NCBI RefSeq assembly: GCF_002795245.1
Contig: NZ_PGVG01000016.1
Location: 62,001 to 126,000, forward strand
DNA length: 64,000 bases
Origin: Bradyrhizobium forestalis
GTDB lineage: Bacteria; Pseudomonadota; Alphaproteobacteria; Rhizobiales; Xanthobacteraceae
Direction: 5' to 3'
Shown here: in pieces, positions 55,530 through 64,000 of the stretch
Numbering within the stretch: position 1 is the stretch's first letter
How the letters are laid out: every line of letters begins with the position of its first letter
The notes under the pieces: model-generated
Told to the model about the DNA's origin: nothing
Databases searched by the model: none
Seen by the model: the letters and a program-made list of their open reading frames with translations, nothing else
Position numbers and translations under genes: made by a program

Positions 55530-55625
55530 GTGCGGAAAAATAGCGATGCGAGCACTGCACGTGTGGCGGAGTGCATGATTAATCTTTCAAGCGGTCGCGA
55601 CGATGCAGACGGAATTTTTCCGCAC
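55530..55625. repeat. Separated perfect inverted repeat upstream of ssuA
   Basis: GTGCGGAAAAAT (55530-55541) is repeated inverted as ATTTTTCCGCAC (55614-55625), 72 bases apart. It lies 80-175 bases upstream of ssuA, where its promoter should be. It could be a paired regulator site; no known sulfur-regulator motif was recognised. Confidence 0.5.
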
Positions 55626-55835
55626 GCGAATGTGAGAGCCGCACGGAGTCCGTCCGAGCCGAGACACCGCAACATAAAAAGTCGCAAAACAACCCCATGC
55701 ACAGTAGCCGGGGCGTGCGAAAACAATGGCTTACGCATTATCCGAAGTTCGTTTGACTCGTCGGGCAAAGCAGGAGCAGAATGGCATCATCGCGGACTAG
55801 GGGCTGGGGCGCGAAGCTCCTTCCACTCTCCGCTG

Positions 55836-55957
55836 TCATTCCCCGCCTTGTGTGCAATTGCGCACTGGGGCGGGGAGTCCAGTATTCCCGAGACGTCAAA
55901 CGTTCCACACGACTGCCGCGGCGTACTGGATCGCCCGCCTTCGCGGGCGATGACACC
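55836..55957. repeat. Intergenic repeat between ssuA and the P450 gene
   Basis: GTCATTCCCCGCC and its inner inverse GGGGCGGGGA, then ATCGCCCGCCTTCGCGGGCGAT, form hairpins. Together they form a compound repeat like those elsewhere in the right half. The 556-base gap holds otherwise only the inverted repeat at 55530-55625. Confidence 0.7.
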
Positions 55958-56007
55958 GAAGCTGTGGCGGGCGCGTGCTTTGATCCGAAGCACAGATACC
56001 GTGCGAG

Positions 56008-57174
56008 CTACTGCCGCCACGTCACCGGCAGATTCTGCAGCCCGCGGAAGGCCCAGCCGCCGATCCGCACCGGCTCGTCATCGGCGATCTCGATGCGGCC
56101 CGCGCGCGCAAACACCGTCGGCAGGGCGACGTCGGCGATCATGGCGCGCGAGGCGAAGGCGCCGGCGCAGAAATGCGGACCGGCGCCGAAGGCGACGCTC
56201 TTGGAGGTGTCACGCCGCACGTCGAACTGGTCGGCGCGCTCAAAATGCTTCTCGTCGCGATTGGCCGAGCCGAACATCAGGAACACGCGCTCGTCCGCCT
56301 CGAATGACACGTCCCGGATGGTCCAAGGCTTTGCGATCCGCCGCGGCGACATGCCGATCGGCGAGATCCAGCGGGCATATTCCTCGAAGGCCTGCAGCCA
56401 GGACACCTCACCGCGCAGGACCAGATCGAGCTGCTCGGGATGGGTGAGCAGCGCCCACACCGTGCCGGCAATGGCCTTGCGCGGCTCGTTCTGGCCGCCC
56501 GATATCGCGAGCTTGACGTTGGCGCGCACGCTCTCCATCGGCATTCCCGAGGCGAGGAGCACGCCCAAGATGCTCTGGTCGGGATGCTTGCGCATCGCCG
56601 GCAGGATGTCGTCGATCGCGGCATCGATGCCCGATGTCGCGGCGTGACAGCGCGCCTCGACCGCGGGATCGCCGGCGTAATTGGCGATGCCCTCGATCAT
56701 GCCCTGCGACCACGCGTCCATGTGCTCAAAGCCGATATTGGTGAGTCCGGTGATCGACTTCAGGCATTCGCCGGAGAACGGCAGCGCGAAATCGCGCATG
56801 AAGTCGATCCGTCCCGGCGCGATGGCATCGAGGATGCGGTCGGCATGAGCCTGGAACAGCGCGGTCCAGTGCGCCTTCACCGTCTTCGGCGAGATCGTCG
56901 GAAACATCGCACGGCGCTCGACCAGATGCGCCTCGCCGTCCTTGCGCATCATGTTGTGGCCCATCAGCCGGTTCATCAGCCCGGCGGGCTGGTGCGAGGA
57001 GAACACGTCGATCTGCTTCTCGGAGATCGAGATGTCGTCGCGGCTCGTCAGCAGCGTCGAGCCGAGCTGCGGCACGAAGGCGATCGGCGCTTCTCTCCGC
57101 ATTTTCGCGAGCATCGGATAGGGGTCGGCCCAGAATGCGGCGGGGTCGATGTCGATGCGCGGCGCCGTGCTCAA
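56008..57174 (-). CDS. Cytochrome P450
   Basis: The 388-residue protein is a soluble bacterial P450 monooxygenase. The heme-binding cysteine loop is FGAGPHFCAGAFASR near residue 336. The ExxR pair appears in EEYARW, with the I-helix segment ISGGQNEPRKAI, where the usual acid-threonine pair is changed to a form seen in some alphaproteobacterial P450s. The start is a TTG at 57174 with an AGGGGAAA site. No ferredoxin or reductase gene is adjacent, so electron partners must be elsewhere. Substrate is unknown. Confidence 0.9.
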   Translation of the reverse strand: MSTAPRIDIDPAAFWADPYPMLAKMRREAPIAFVPQLGSTLLTSRDDISISEKQIDVFSSHQPAGLMNRLMGHNMMRKDGEAHLVERRAMFPTISPKTVKAHWTALFQAHADRILDAIAPGRIDFMRDFALPFSGECLKSITGLTNIGFEHMDAWSQGMIEGIANYAGDPAVEARCHAATSGIDAAIDDILPAMRKHPDQSILGVLLASGMPMESVRANVKLAISGGQNEPRKAIAGTVWALLTHPEQLDLVLRGEVSWLQAFEEYARWISPIGMSPRRIAKPWTIRDVSFEADERVFLMFGSANRDEKHFERADQFDVRRDTSKSVAFGAGPHFCAGAFASRAMIADVALPTVFARAGRIEIADDEPVRIGGWAFRGLQNLPVTWRQ

Positions 57175-57270
57175 GGCGGTTTCCCCTGGATTCTCGTTTG
57201 TTCCAGGCCAGACTAGCGAACTCCGCGGCCGGCGTCTGTCCCTAGCGATGGGGACTGTCGGAGGACCGAG

Positions 57271-58134
57271 TTAACGGGCCTCGGCGGTCTTCGGTCCGGA
57301 TGGCAGCATCTGCGCGTTGGCCGCCAAGGGCCGGTTCGACGGCGATGCGGGCTCCGGCAATCGGAAAGCGGCGTCGGCCGGCGCTCCCTGGGATGGCCGA
57401 CGGGCCGCATTTGCCGGAAGCACGATCACTTTCGCTCCGACTTTCACCCGCTCATAAAGGTCCGTCACGTCCTCATTGGTCAGCCGGATACAGCCGGACG
57501 AAACCCGCTTCCCGATCGTATCGGGCTTGTTGGTGCCGTGAATTCGATATTCAGTCTCGCCGAGGTACATCGCCCGGGCGCCGAGCGGGTTGCCGGGACC
57601 GCCCGCCATGAACCGCGGCAGATAAGGCTGACGCGAGACCATCTCCGCGGGCGGGCGCCAATCCGGCCATTCCGCCTTGCGAGCCACAGTCTGCTCACCG
57701 GACCATGCAAAACCTTCGCGGCCGACACCGATGCCATAGCGCATCGCCTGCCTGTCGTTCAGGACGAAATAAAGGAACGTGTTTCCGGTATCGATGATCA
57801 CGGTACCCGGCGTCTGGCGGCTGGCGTAGTCAACCACTTGCCGAACCAATGCTCCGGGACCATCAGCGTCGGCCTTTGGTGGTTCGACCAGAGGCGCCGG
57901 GGCTGGAATCGGAGCCGGAGCCGGCGCGGATGCATGAACTGCAGGTGCCACGTAAACCGGTGTTGACGATGCCTGGGCTTGGGGAGCCGAGGGCTTCCGT
58001 GGCGGCTGCACGCTCGCCGGGCGAGACAGCAAACCGTACCCCAACGCGGCGACGGCCACGGCGCCAATTGCAACTCTCGCGGCCATTGGTATTGCGAGCG
58101 TCTCCGCCTTTCCACGTTTGGCCCGCTTACTCAT
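57271..58134 (-). CDS. L,D-transpeptidase (YkuD / ErfK family)
   Basis: The 287-residue protein cross-links peptidoglycan or attaches proteins to it. A membrane anchor lies at about 18-40 (MAARVAIGAVAVAALGYGLL), followed by a proline/alanine-rich linker to about 100. The catalytic domain contains GTVIIDTGNTFLYFVLNDR and the signature YRIHGTNKPDTIGKRVSSGC followed by IRL, with the catalytic histidine and cysteine. The ATG at 58134 has a GGGGAAAG site; the longer frame to 58257 is rejected. Several paralogues are normal in Bradyrhizobium. Confidence 0.88.
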   Translation of the reverse strand: MSKRAKRGKAETLAIPMAARVAIGAVAVAALGYGLLSRPASVQPPRKPSAPQAQASSTPVYVAPAVHASAPAPAPIPAPAPLVEPPKADADGPGALVRQVVDYASRQTPGTVIIDTGNTFLYFVLNDRQAMRYGIGVGREGFAWSGEQTVARKAEWPDWRPPAEMVSRQPYLPRFMAGGPGNPLGARAMYLGETEYRIHGTNKPDTIGKRVSSGCIRLTNEDVTDLYERVKVGAKVIVLPANAARRPSQGAPADAAFRLPEPASPSNRPLAANAQMLPSGPKTAEAR

Positions 58135-59028
58135 ACTCTTTCCCCAGGTCACTATGCCCTGAAGAGGTACCCAGCAAAATTTAAGAAACTTCGAAGCGAT
58201 GTCGCTCAGACTGGAACCGTGCGCTTTGGTTAACGCCGTACTTTTGTTCGGCAACATGAAAATTGGGAGCTACCGCTTGATATTTGGGTAGCGACATGGA
58301 CGACGCGCCTCCCATCGCGGAACGAGTCGAGGTTCTGGCCCGGCGGAGCGGACACGCTCCGCTCTTTCACCAACTGCGGCTTCGCGTCAATTTCCGCCCC
58401 GGCCAATCCCCCGTTGCACAGGTTGGCTACGCCTCAACAAGCCGACATTGGCCTCTCAACGCCGAGTGTCAGCGTCGGGCCAATAAGCGACACTGACCAA
58501 GAGCGAGGCGGAACTGGCGGTCTCGGCGCACCAGATTGTGATATGCAGGCGTTGTGTCCGTGCAAACAATAGAGGTGCCCAAACGAGGAGGACAGCATGG
58601 CTGACGATACACGTCGCCTCTCGTGCGCTTCGTTGGGGACAAGCCGATAGCCTAATTGGCTCCGGTTGCTTCACTCATACGATTTCAAGGATTGTGGCTG
58701 CTACGACGCGGCGCGCACTCGCGCCACGCGGCCCCGTCAGTGATGCTGACTAGCCATTGGCCTGGATTGAGCTTGCCTACACCGTGTCCGGTCTTCCAAG
58801 GTGAGACATTGTGCATCACCCGTTCCTCTTCACGTCAGGTAGAATGCAATTGCCGTTGAAGCGGGACGTGCCGAGATTGTCGTTCGGAGAACCCGAACAG
58901 CACTAATGCCATCGGCAGGCACGCACTCAAGGGACCGACCCTTTTTTCGGTTTCGCCACGATCCACCATCTGCGAAATGCGAGCGCCGCGCCTGCGGCGG
59001 CTCGTTGCCGTAACCTCGGGAGAAAACG
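58135..59028. other. Intergenic region with only gene debris
   Basis: No gene is supported in about 0.9 kb. A strong GAGGAGG site at about 58579-58585 precedes an ATG whose frame (MADDTRRLSCASLGTSR) stops after 17 codons, which looks like the surviving front of a lost gene. Other frames are short. Confidence 0.35.
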
Positions 59029-59436
59029 ATGAACAAGATCGATCGAAGGTCAGCATTGGGATTCGGATTGGCAGCGGCCTCGGCGGCCATGGTGAAGCCA
59101 GCCGCCGCTCAAACCACGGGCTACAAGGATGAGACGCCATGGCCAGGCGTCGTGGTGCGCGCTTATGAAGGCGAGACCCCATCCATCATTCCCGGTTTTA
59201 TGACCGTCTCGATGCGCGATGTCATCATGCAACCGGGGTCGAAGACAATGGGCCCCCCGATGATGAATGCCATGATCTGCCATATCACCGAAGGGGAGCT
59301 GCGGCTTGATCAGGAGGGAAAGACCTTTACGGCCAAGAAGAACTTTGTCTGGACCTGCAACAAGGACACAAAAGAGCAGGCGTACAATGACGGGAGCGTG
59401 GTCGCGATTATGAGGATCACGGACCTAAAGGCTTAA
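59029..59436 (+). CDS. Small exported cupin-like protein
   Basis: The 135-residue product begins MNKIDRRSALGFGLAAASAA, a Tat-like signal with an AAAQ cleavage region near residue 28. The mature part has a single cupin-like barrel (VSMRDVIMQPGSKTMG, ICHITEGELRLDQEGKTFTA), lacking the usual two-histidine metal set. A CTCGGGAGAAA region gives a ribosome site. It belongs to a family of hypothetical cupin proteins in rhizobia; the ligand is unknown. Confidence 0.75.
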   Translation: MNKIDRRSALGFGLAAASAAMVKPAAAQTTGYKDETPWPGVVVRAYEGETPSIIPGFMTVSMRDVIMQPGSKTMGPPMMNAMICHITEGELRLDQEGKTFTAKKNFVWTCNKDTKEQAYNDGSVVAIMRITDLKA

Positions 59437-59826
59437 GGCTCGCGTTCTTGTAAAGACGACTGATTGCACGGAGCACGCAGCCTGCTCTGAAATGCAAAGA
59501 AGGCGCCACCGACCTTCTTTGTTTGGGTCGGAGCGGGGAGCACGGTCGCGCGAACCTGGTCCGCTTTTCCTCCAGCACGGAAGGGTGCCTTTGATCCGGA
59601 AGGTGGGCGACCTTGCCGACAAGGAACATCTGTTCGGCCAAGGTAACAAGGCGAACGCGATCTACGACGCCGCATGTATTCCGGACAGGGCGGGACGCAT
59701 CGATCGCTGCCGCAAAGCATGATGCGGTCGTCCAAGGTCCGGTTTGGGTCAAAGGCCGACAACCTGGCGGGCGGGCTGCGTGTCCGCTTTGCTCTCGGAA
59801 GCAGATATCGCGGATTTACGGTGCCC
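59437..59826. other. Intergenic sequence of the common Bradyrhizobium type
   Basis: About 390 bases. A minus-strand frame starting MSAFDPNRTLDD at 59762 is a reading frame often seen in repeated intergenic DNA of this genus and is not treated as a gene. No other feature is clear. Confidence 0.35.
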
Positions 59827-60609
59827 TCAGTTCAGGCCGCGGGGACCCGCGAGCAGGCGCAGCACGATCGCGAACAGCTCGCTCTGTGAGGAGATGCCGA
59901 GCCGCTGATAGGCGCGCTTGCGGTAGGTCAGGGTCGAATGCAGGCTGATGCCGAGTCCTTTCGAGATCGCTTCGGAGCTGTAGCCTGCGAGGATGCGGCG
60001 GCAGACCTCCTGCTCGCGCGGGGTGAGAGCGGCGAGCGGGGCGCGCGTCGCGAACAGCGTGGCAAGGGACTGATCGGGCGTCGCCTTCTCCTGAAAATGC
60101 CGCGCAACGCTCGCGCCGATCGCCGGTGCGATCGCTTCAAGCCGTTCACGCTGCGCAGCGCTGAAGCGGCCCTGGGCGGCGATGCGGTAGAAATTGACGT
60201 AGAAGCAGGTGTTACCCGTCCAGATCGCGGTCGCGCATTTGTCGACGATGCCGGAATCCTGGAAGAAGATTTTTCGGTAACGTGCGCCGTACATGCGGGG
60301 TGCGAACATTGGCAGCATGATCGGCGCGCCGCCCTCGCCTTCGAACATCGCGTCGCGATTGGGATCGGATTCGTGGAACTGGCCGGCATAGGCCGCGCCG
60401 AGATCGCCGCCGATCGGGATATTGCCGGCGTCGAGCAGGCAGCTCGCCGCGCCGGCGCGGCTCAGCGCGAACACCATGCAATGGCCGACCCCGGCCTGCC
60501 GACGCAACGTGTCGATCAGGACATTTGGGAAATCGGAGCGGCCGATGGCGAGCACCGCGGACGTGACATTACCCGCCGCTGGATTTGAGGCCGTCGCGTG
60601 GGGCCGCAT
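59827..60609 (-). CDS. LuxR-family transcriptional regulator
   Basis: The 260-residue protein has a C-terminal LuxR-type helix-turn-helix (about 190-250), LTPREQEVCRRILAGYSSEA and GLGISLHSTLTYRKRAYQRL. The N-terminal part (about 20-170) has no phosphorylation-site pattern and no clear autoinducer domain; it resembles the ligand or sensor domains of orphan regulators. The ATG at 60609 has a strong GGAGGAAACC site; the frame extends upstream to 60693 without need. No target operon is adjacent. Confidence 0.85.
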   Translation of the reverse strand: MRPHATASNPAAGNVTSAVLAIGRSDFPNVLIDTLRRQAGVGHCMVFALSRAGAASCLLDAGNIPIGGDLGAAYAGQFHESDPNRDAMFEGEGGAPIMLPMFAPRMYGARYRKIFFQDSGIVDKCATAIWTGNTCFYVNFYRIAAQGRFSAAQRERLEAIAPAIGASVARHFQEKATPDQSLATLFATRAPLAALTPREQEVCRRILAGYSSEAISKGLGISLHSTLTYRKRAYQRLGISSQSELFAIVLRLLAGPRGLN

Positions 60610-61061
60610 TGGTTTCCTCCGCAAGTCGTTCTTTTGGCGGACGATATCAGCAAGGGGAGCGCGCAGGAAGCAGGCCCCTCCCCCGCGGCGCAACTCATGT
60701 GAGCATTTCTCCCGCGGCCATCCTTCGAGACGCCCGCTTTAGGCGGGCCCTCAGGATGAGGATCGAGTGTGCGGCCGCATTTTTGACGAGCACTGATGCC
60801 GATTAGCCTCATCCTGAGGAGGCGCGTAAGCGCCGTCTCGAAGGACGAGGCGTGCGCGCAGGCTGCCGCCACGAGTCATATGCGAGAGCCCTGTGGGTCC
60901 CGGCTCGGCGCCGCATCGCTTACGCGCTGCGTCGCGTCCGGGACACGTAAGCGCGCGAGTGCTAAGCAGTCCCGTGCCCCGTACGCAGCGCAGCGCCTCT
61001 TCAGCGGTGCGCTGCAGAGCCGGGGCCCATGCCAGTCATGGAGTTTAGCCGCGTGCGACGT
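60610..61061. repeat. Gap filled by compound palindromic repeats
   Basis: The core of the repeat runs from about 60719 to 60850: CATCCTTCGAGACG with inverse CGTCTCGAAGGA, and CCTCAGGATGAGG with CCTCATCCTGAGG, in nested arrangement. The rest of the 450 bases shows no gene. The same building blocks occur at 49164-49289. Confidence 0.75.
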
Positions 61062-61553
61062 TCAACCCACCGGCCCCAGTGTCCAATCGTCCCCCGAAAG
61101 CGGGCTGACTCTCACGTCCTTGATCACGCCGCGCTCCAGGCTCGGATCGAAATGGCGCATCGTGCGCTCGTTGAAGTCGATGATGCGGCCGGGCCTGAGT
61201 GGTCCGACGTCGTTGATCTTGACGATGACCTTCTTGCCTGCGGCCTCAACGAGGGCATATTTCGGCCTCGCGCCAAATTGGACTCCACCAAATTTCCTTC
61301 GCAGACTCGTCTTGATGGCAGCCGTCCAGGCAGAGGGATCATAACGCTCGCCGGAGGCTGTGCGCGGACCGCCCTCCTCCTTGCCCGGCTTGAACGGATT
61401 GTACATGGACGCAGCGCCGACGACCGCATCCCCGGAGGCGGCATCGACGACGGCGTTTGAGTAACCCCCACGCGTTTCACATCTAGCAACGGTAACAGAC
61501 ACGGCAAGCGCAACCAGGGCGCCGCAGATTGCGGCGCTCGAGCGGAACGTCAT
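61062..61553 (-). CDS. RlpA-like septal/lytic transglycosylase-type protein
   Basis: The 163-residue protein has a signal peptide (SSAAICGALVALAVSVTVA) and a double-psi beta-barrel domain of the RlpA type. The domain contains RTASGERYDPSAWTAAIKTS and VIVKINDVGPLRPGRIIDFN, with the conserved asparagine-aspartate pair. RlpA proteins act on peptidoglycan, often at the septum. No SPOR domain is present. The second of two consecutive ATGs (61553) is used because an AGGAG site then has good spacing. Confidence 0.82.
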   Translation of the reverse strand: MTFRSSAAICGALVALAVSVTVARCETRGGYSNAVVDAASGDAVVGAASMYNPFKPGKEEGGPRTASGERYDPSAWTAAIKTSLRRKFGGVQFGARPKYALVEAAGKKVIVKINDVGPLRPGRIIDFNERTMRHFDPSLERGVIKDVRVSPLSGDDWTLGPVG

Positions 61554-61769
61554 CATAACTCCTGTGATTTTCGATCGTCGGTTCCCGGCACCGCAAACAG
61601 GGCAAGCGAACGCGGAAGCGTTCATGAAGCTTGCGCCGGTATTTTGCGGATTCGAGCCAACCCCTTGGCTATGGAACCGTTGTGCGAACCAGGGCGGTTC
61701 CCACGCAGTGTTTTAAGTTGTCACTGACTAAGACAGAGATTGCGTCAGCAACATGACTTGACGAACAGT

Positions 61770-62975
61770 CTATTCCGCGGCCGCTTTCACCGGGGTGACA
61801 TTGATCGCGAGCTTGCCGTAGCGATCCGTAAAAGCCCGGGTGTCGATCTCTTCCAGCTTGATCTCGCCGCTCATGACGCCCTGCTTCCACGCCGCCTGCG
61901 CCGGATCGTTCTGGAACTCGGGCATCACCTCGCGGCCGAACAGCTCCAGCGATTCACAGATATGCTCGTGGCTGTTCTTGCCGGCCTGGTTGAGCAAGAT
62001 GACCTGGTCGATATGCGAAGACTGAAAGCGCTTCAGCTTCTTTCGGATCGTCTCGGGCGAGCCGATCAGGCCGCCGCGCAGCGCGGCCTCCTGGGCTTGC
62101 GGATTATCGCGCTTCCACTTGTTGTACTCGTCCCACATGTTGACGGCGTAGGGCGCGGGACGCTGGCGGTTCTGGGAGGCGCCGTAGAACCGCAGCGCGA
62201 ACTGGAAGAAGGTGGCGCCGTCGGCGCGCGCACGCGCCTCCTCGTCGGTCTTCGCGCACATGAAGAACGACACCAGCGCCATGTTCGGGTTGATCTCGTA
62301 GTCGGCCAGCTTGTGCAGCCGCTTGGTGATGGCGTTGTAATAGGCGTGCACCCAGGCATGCGCAGCATCCGCGCTGACGAACTGGAAGCCGAGCGCACCA
62401 AAACCGTGGCGGCCGGCGCGCTCGATGGTCGGCAGCTGCGAGCAGGCCATCCACAGCGGCGGGTGCGGCTTCTGCACCGGCTTGGGCACGACGTTGCGCA
62501 ACGGGATGTCGAAATACTTGCCGTGATGCTCGCTGCCTGCGTCCCTGAACATCGGGAAGATCGCAGCGACCGCCTCCTCGAACACCTCCTGCTTGGTCTC
62601 CATGTCGCGGCCGAACGGCTCCAGCTCGGTGATGGACGCGCTCTCGCCCATGCCGAATTCACAGCGGCCGTTGCTGAGCAGGTCCAGCACCGCGACGCGC
62701 TCGGCGACGCGCGCCGGGTGATTGGTGGTGAGCTGGAGAATGCCGTGGCCGAGCCTGATCTTCCTGGTGCGCTGGCTCGCCGCGGCGAGGAACGATTCCG
62801 GCGAAGGCGAGTGCGAATATTCCTCGAGGAAATGATGCTCGACCACCCAGGCATGGTCGTAGCCGAGCTTGTCGGCGAGCTCCATCTGCGAGAGCGCGTT
62901 CTGGTAGAGGGCGAGCTCGTCACCGGCCACCCAGGGCCGTGGCAATTGCAGCTCGTAGAAGATGCCGAACTTCAT
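61770..62975 (-). CDS. Luciferase-like (LLM class) flavin-dependent monooxygenase
   Basis: The 401-residue enzyme has the bacterial luciferase fold with the family opening MKFGIFYELQLPRPW and the motif YDHAWVVEHHFLEEYSHSPS. LTTNHPARVAERVAVLDLLS and GRCEFGMGESASITELEPFG are also typical. Flavin would be FMN or F420; the H-F pattern suggests FMN with a separate reductase. The ATG at 62975 has a GGGAGAGG site; an upstream in-frame ATG at 63014 is rejected. Substrate is unknown. Confidence 0.88.
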   Translation of the reverse strand: MKFGIFYELQLPRPWVAGDELALYQNALSQMELADKLGYDHAWVVEHHFLEEYSHSPSPESFLAAASQRTRKIRLGHGILQLTTNHPARVAERVAVLDLLSNGRCEFGMGESASITELEPFGRDMETKQEVFEEAVAAIFPMFRDAGSEHHGKYFDIPLRNVVPKPVQKPHPPLWMACSQLPTIERAGRHGFGALGFQFVSADAAHAWVHAYYNAITKRLHKLADYEINPNMALVSFFMCAKTDEEARARADGATFFQFALRFYGASQNRQRPAPYAVNMWDEYNKWKRDNPQAQEAALRGGLIGSPETIRKKLKRFQSSHIDQVILLNQAGKNSHEHICESLELFGREVMPEFQNDPAQAAWKQGVMSGEIKLEEIDTRAFTDRYGKLAINVTPVKAAAE

Positions 62976-63193
62976 GGCGCCTCTCCCGATTATTATTGTT
63001 GCGGGCACCTTCATCTTAATGAGCGAGGCGGCGCTGTCTATGGAGCAGCAATTCCGCCCTGCGGGAGACCGATTCCTTCGGCAATCCGAACTAGCTAGAG
63101 GCCGCCAACCGAGGCGGCCTCACTTCTTGCTGAGATCCAGCATTCGAGCGCCGATTCTGTGTTATGGTTGCGATGGCAGTCAGAGACGGTCAG

Positions 63194-63382
63194 ATGGACG
63201 CGTGGTCGATCTTCGTTTTCATTGTCTTCCTTGCGTCGGTACCCCTTGCCACAGAGATGGCTCGGGAGCGTGGACGATCGCGCAAGCTATGGTTTTGGAT
63301 GGCGTTCTGCGGGGGGCCGTTGGCGCCCTCAGCGCTCCTCGTCCTCGGTGACCGACGAGATAGCGAAGCAAATCACGCTTAA
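63194..63382 (+). CDS. Small membrane protein (62 residues, start uncertain)
   Basis: The product from 63194 begins MDAWSIFVFIVFLASVPLAT, one clear membrane segment, then a basic stretch RERGRSRKLWFW and a second hydrophobic part. An upstream ATG at 63164 would add ten residues. Small proteins of this layout are frequent in Bradyrhizobium. No family is recognised. Confidence 0.5.
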   Translation: MDAWSIFVFIVFLASVPLATEMARERGRSRKLWFWMAFCGGPLAPSALLVLGDRRDSEANHA

Positions 63383-63595
63383 CAAATCAGGCCACTCCAA
63401 AAATCAAGCTAGATCACCAGAGGTCGGCAGCGACTTCCGGTGTTGGCCCCATAGCGGACGCGGCAAGCATTGTTCGTCGGAGACCGCTTCTGACCTATGC
63501 GGACAAGCTACCTGTAGAACTAACGATGTCCGAACTGCGCCACGACCGCATCTCAGACTTCGTATCCGGCCACGGGTATTTGGAGGAGCAACAAC

Positions 63596-63763
63596 ATGAA
63601 GCAACACATCTTCGAAGAACTGCCCACCAGCTCGATCGATTGCGATGCGCCGGTCATCATGGGCCACATGATGCCGCCGCGAGATCCTGATGAAGATGAA
63701 GAAGACGACGAGGACGAAGGAGCGGAAGAGCCCCCGATCGTGCGCGAGCCAGACGAAGACTAG
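63596..63763 (+). CDS. Small highly acidic protein (55 residues)
   Basis: An ATG at 63596 with a strong GGAGGAG site opens a 55-residue product. The first part is MKQHIFEELPTSSIDCDAPV; the second is a run of aspartate and glutamate (DPDEDEEDDEDEGAEE) ending in REPDED. Such acidic tails occur in small binding or chaperone-like proteins, but no family is known to me. It lies 38 bases upstream of the gcrA-like gene. Confidence 0.6.
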   Translation: MKQHIFEELPTSSIDCDAPVIMGHMMPPRDPDEDEEDDEDEGAEEPPIVREPDED

Positions 63764-63789
63764 ACTAGCCAGCAATTGATAGCCGCCGC

Positions 63790-63795
63790 TATAAT
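63790..63795 (+). promoter_or_regulatory. Possible -10 element of the gcrA-like gene (leaderless transcript)
   Basis: A perfect TATAAT lies seven bases upstream of the ATG at 63802, so transcription would begin at or next to the start codon. No ribosome site is seen between. A -35 element at the right distance is not clear. Confidence 0.45.
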
Positions 63796-63801
63796 GTCCC
63801 C

Positions 63802-64000
63802 ATGAGTTGGGATGACAGAGACTTGGCGCTGCTGAAAGAACTCTGGGCCGTCGGGAACAGCGCCACGCAGATTGCGCGCCGTCTCGGGTGTAGTCGTAAC
63901 GCGATTTGCGGGCGGCTGACTCGATTGGGCCTGAAACGTGGTCACAAGCCATCAACTGCCAAACCCCAGATCAGGTCGGCACCTAAGCGAAAGCCGCCGC
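63802..64000 (+). CDS. GcrA-family cell cycle regulator (partial, N-terminal part)
   Basis: The gene runs off the window after 66 codons. The N-terminal sequence MSWDDRDLALLKELWAVGNS, followed by TQIARRLGCSRNAICGRLTR and LGL, is the winged-helix region of GcrA proteins, which bind sigma-70 holoenzyme at methylated GANTC promoters. A basic stretch with KPSTAKPQIRS follows, as in GcrA linkers. Bradyrhizobium has more than one GcrA-like gene, so this may be a paralogue. Confidence 0.85.
   Translation, partial: MSWDDRDLALLKELWAVGNSATQIARRLGCSRNAICGRLTRLGLKRGHKPSTAKPQIRSAPKRKPP

Noticed and set aside
59433..59762. Minus-strand frame beginning MSAFDPNRTL
   Set aside because: This start is common in repeated intergenic DNA of the genus and the rest has no protein-like features.
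1..64000. CRISPR arrays, rRNA operons or replication origin
   Set aside because: No regularly spaced direct repeats, rRNA sequence or dnaA/parAB-type genes were seen anywhere in the window.

Overview
The window comes from a soil alphaproteobacterium of the Bradyrhizobium type. The evidence is high-GC coding, an intact nodV-nodW pair of the soybean-symbiont kind, fucose-type Nod-factor genes, an uptake hydrogenase, and a core block of flagellar and CtrA-network genes typical of that genus. All names rest on recognising translated sequence; no search was run.

The window has two halves that meet at about 37.46 kb. The left half (1-37456) is accessory DNA, most likely the end of a symbiosis island. 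It holds, in order: hupS-hupL (minus strand, hupL cut by the window edge) behind a sigma-54 type promoter; a beta-lactamase-fold serine hydrolase; modB with only a stub of modA and no modC; dctA behind its own sigma-54 type promoter; nodV-nodW and a single-domain receiver; a frameshifted NopP-type type III effector; a GH127 beta-L-arabinofuranosidase with a frameshifted tail; nodM, noeL and nolK; an MFS permease; and an orphan NolG-like RND pump. After about 28.8 kb the DNA is mostly wreckage (IS1182- and IS481-type remnants and diverged repeats) up to a 552-residue large serine recombinase. The last 13 codons of that recombinase lie inside the 3' part of a tRNA-Met gene on the other strand. 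That is the usual geometry of an element integrated at the 3' end of a tRNA, so 37457 is read as the island border.

The right half (37457-64000) is ordered core genome: tRNA-Met, a small exported protein, a phospholipid-type N-methyltransferase, mnmA, then a flagellar block (fliK-flgD, sciP, fliF-fliG-fliH-fliN-flbD). Next come an M20 peptidase, a complete sulfonate operon (ssuA, a 28-residue peptide gene, ssuD, ssuC, ssuB, flavin reductase), a cytochrome P450, an L,D-transpeptidase, a small cupin, a LuxR-type regulator, an RlpA-like protein, a luciferase-like oxidoreductase, small proteins and the start of a GcrA-family regulator. Intergenic gaps carry palindromic repeats that are absent from the left half.

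Functionally, the left half links plant-signal sensing (NodV/NodW), Nod-factor sugar supply (NodM for glucosamine, NoeL/NolK for GDP-fucose), effector delivery (NopP), carbon supply to bacteroids (DctA) and hydrogen recycling (HupSL). Several of these modules are visibly damaged, which suggests decay at the island edge or local sequence errors.
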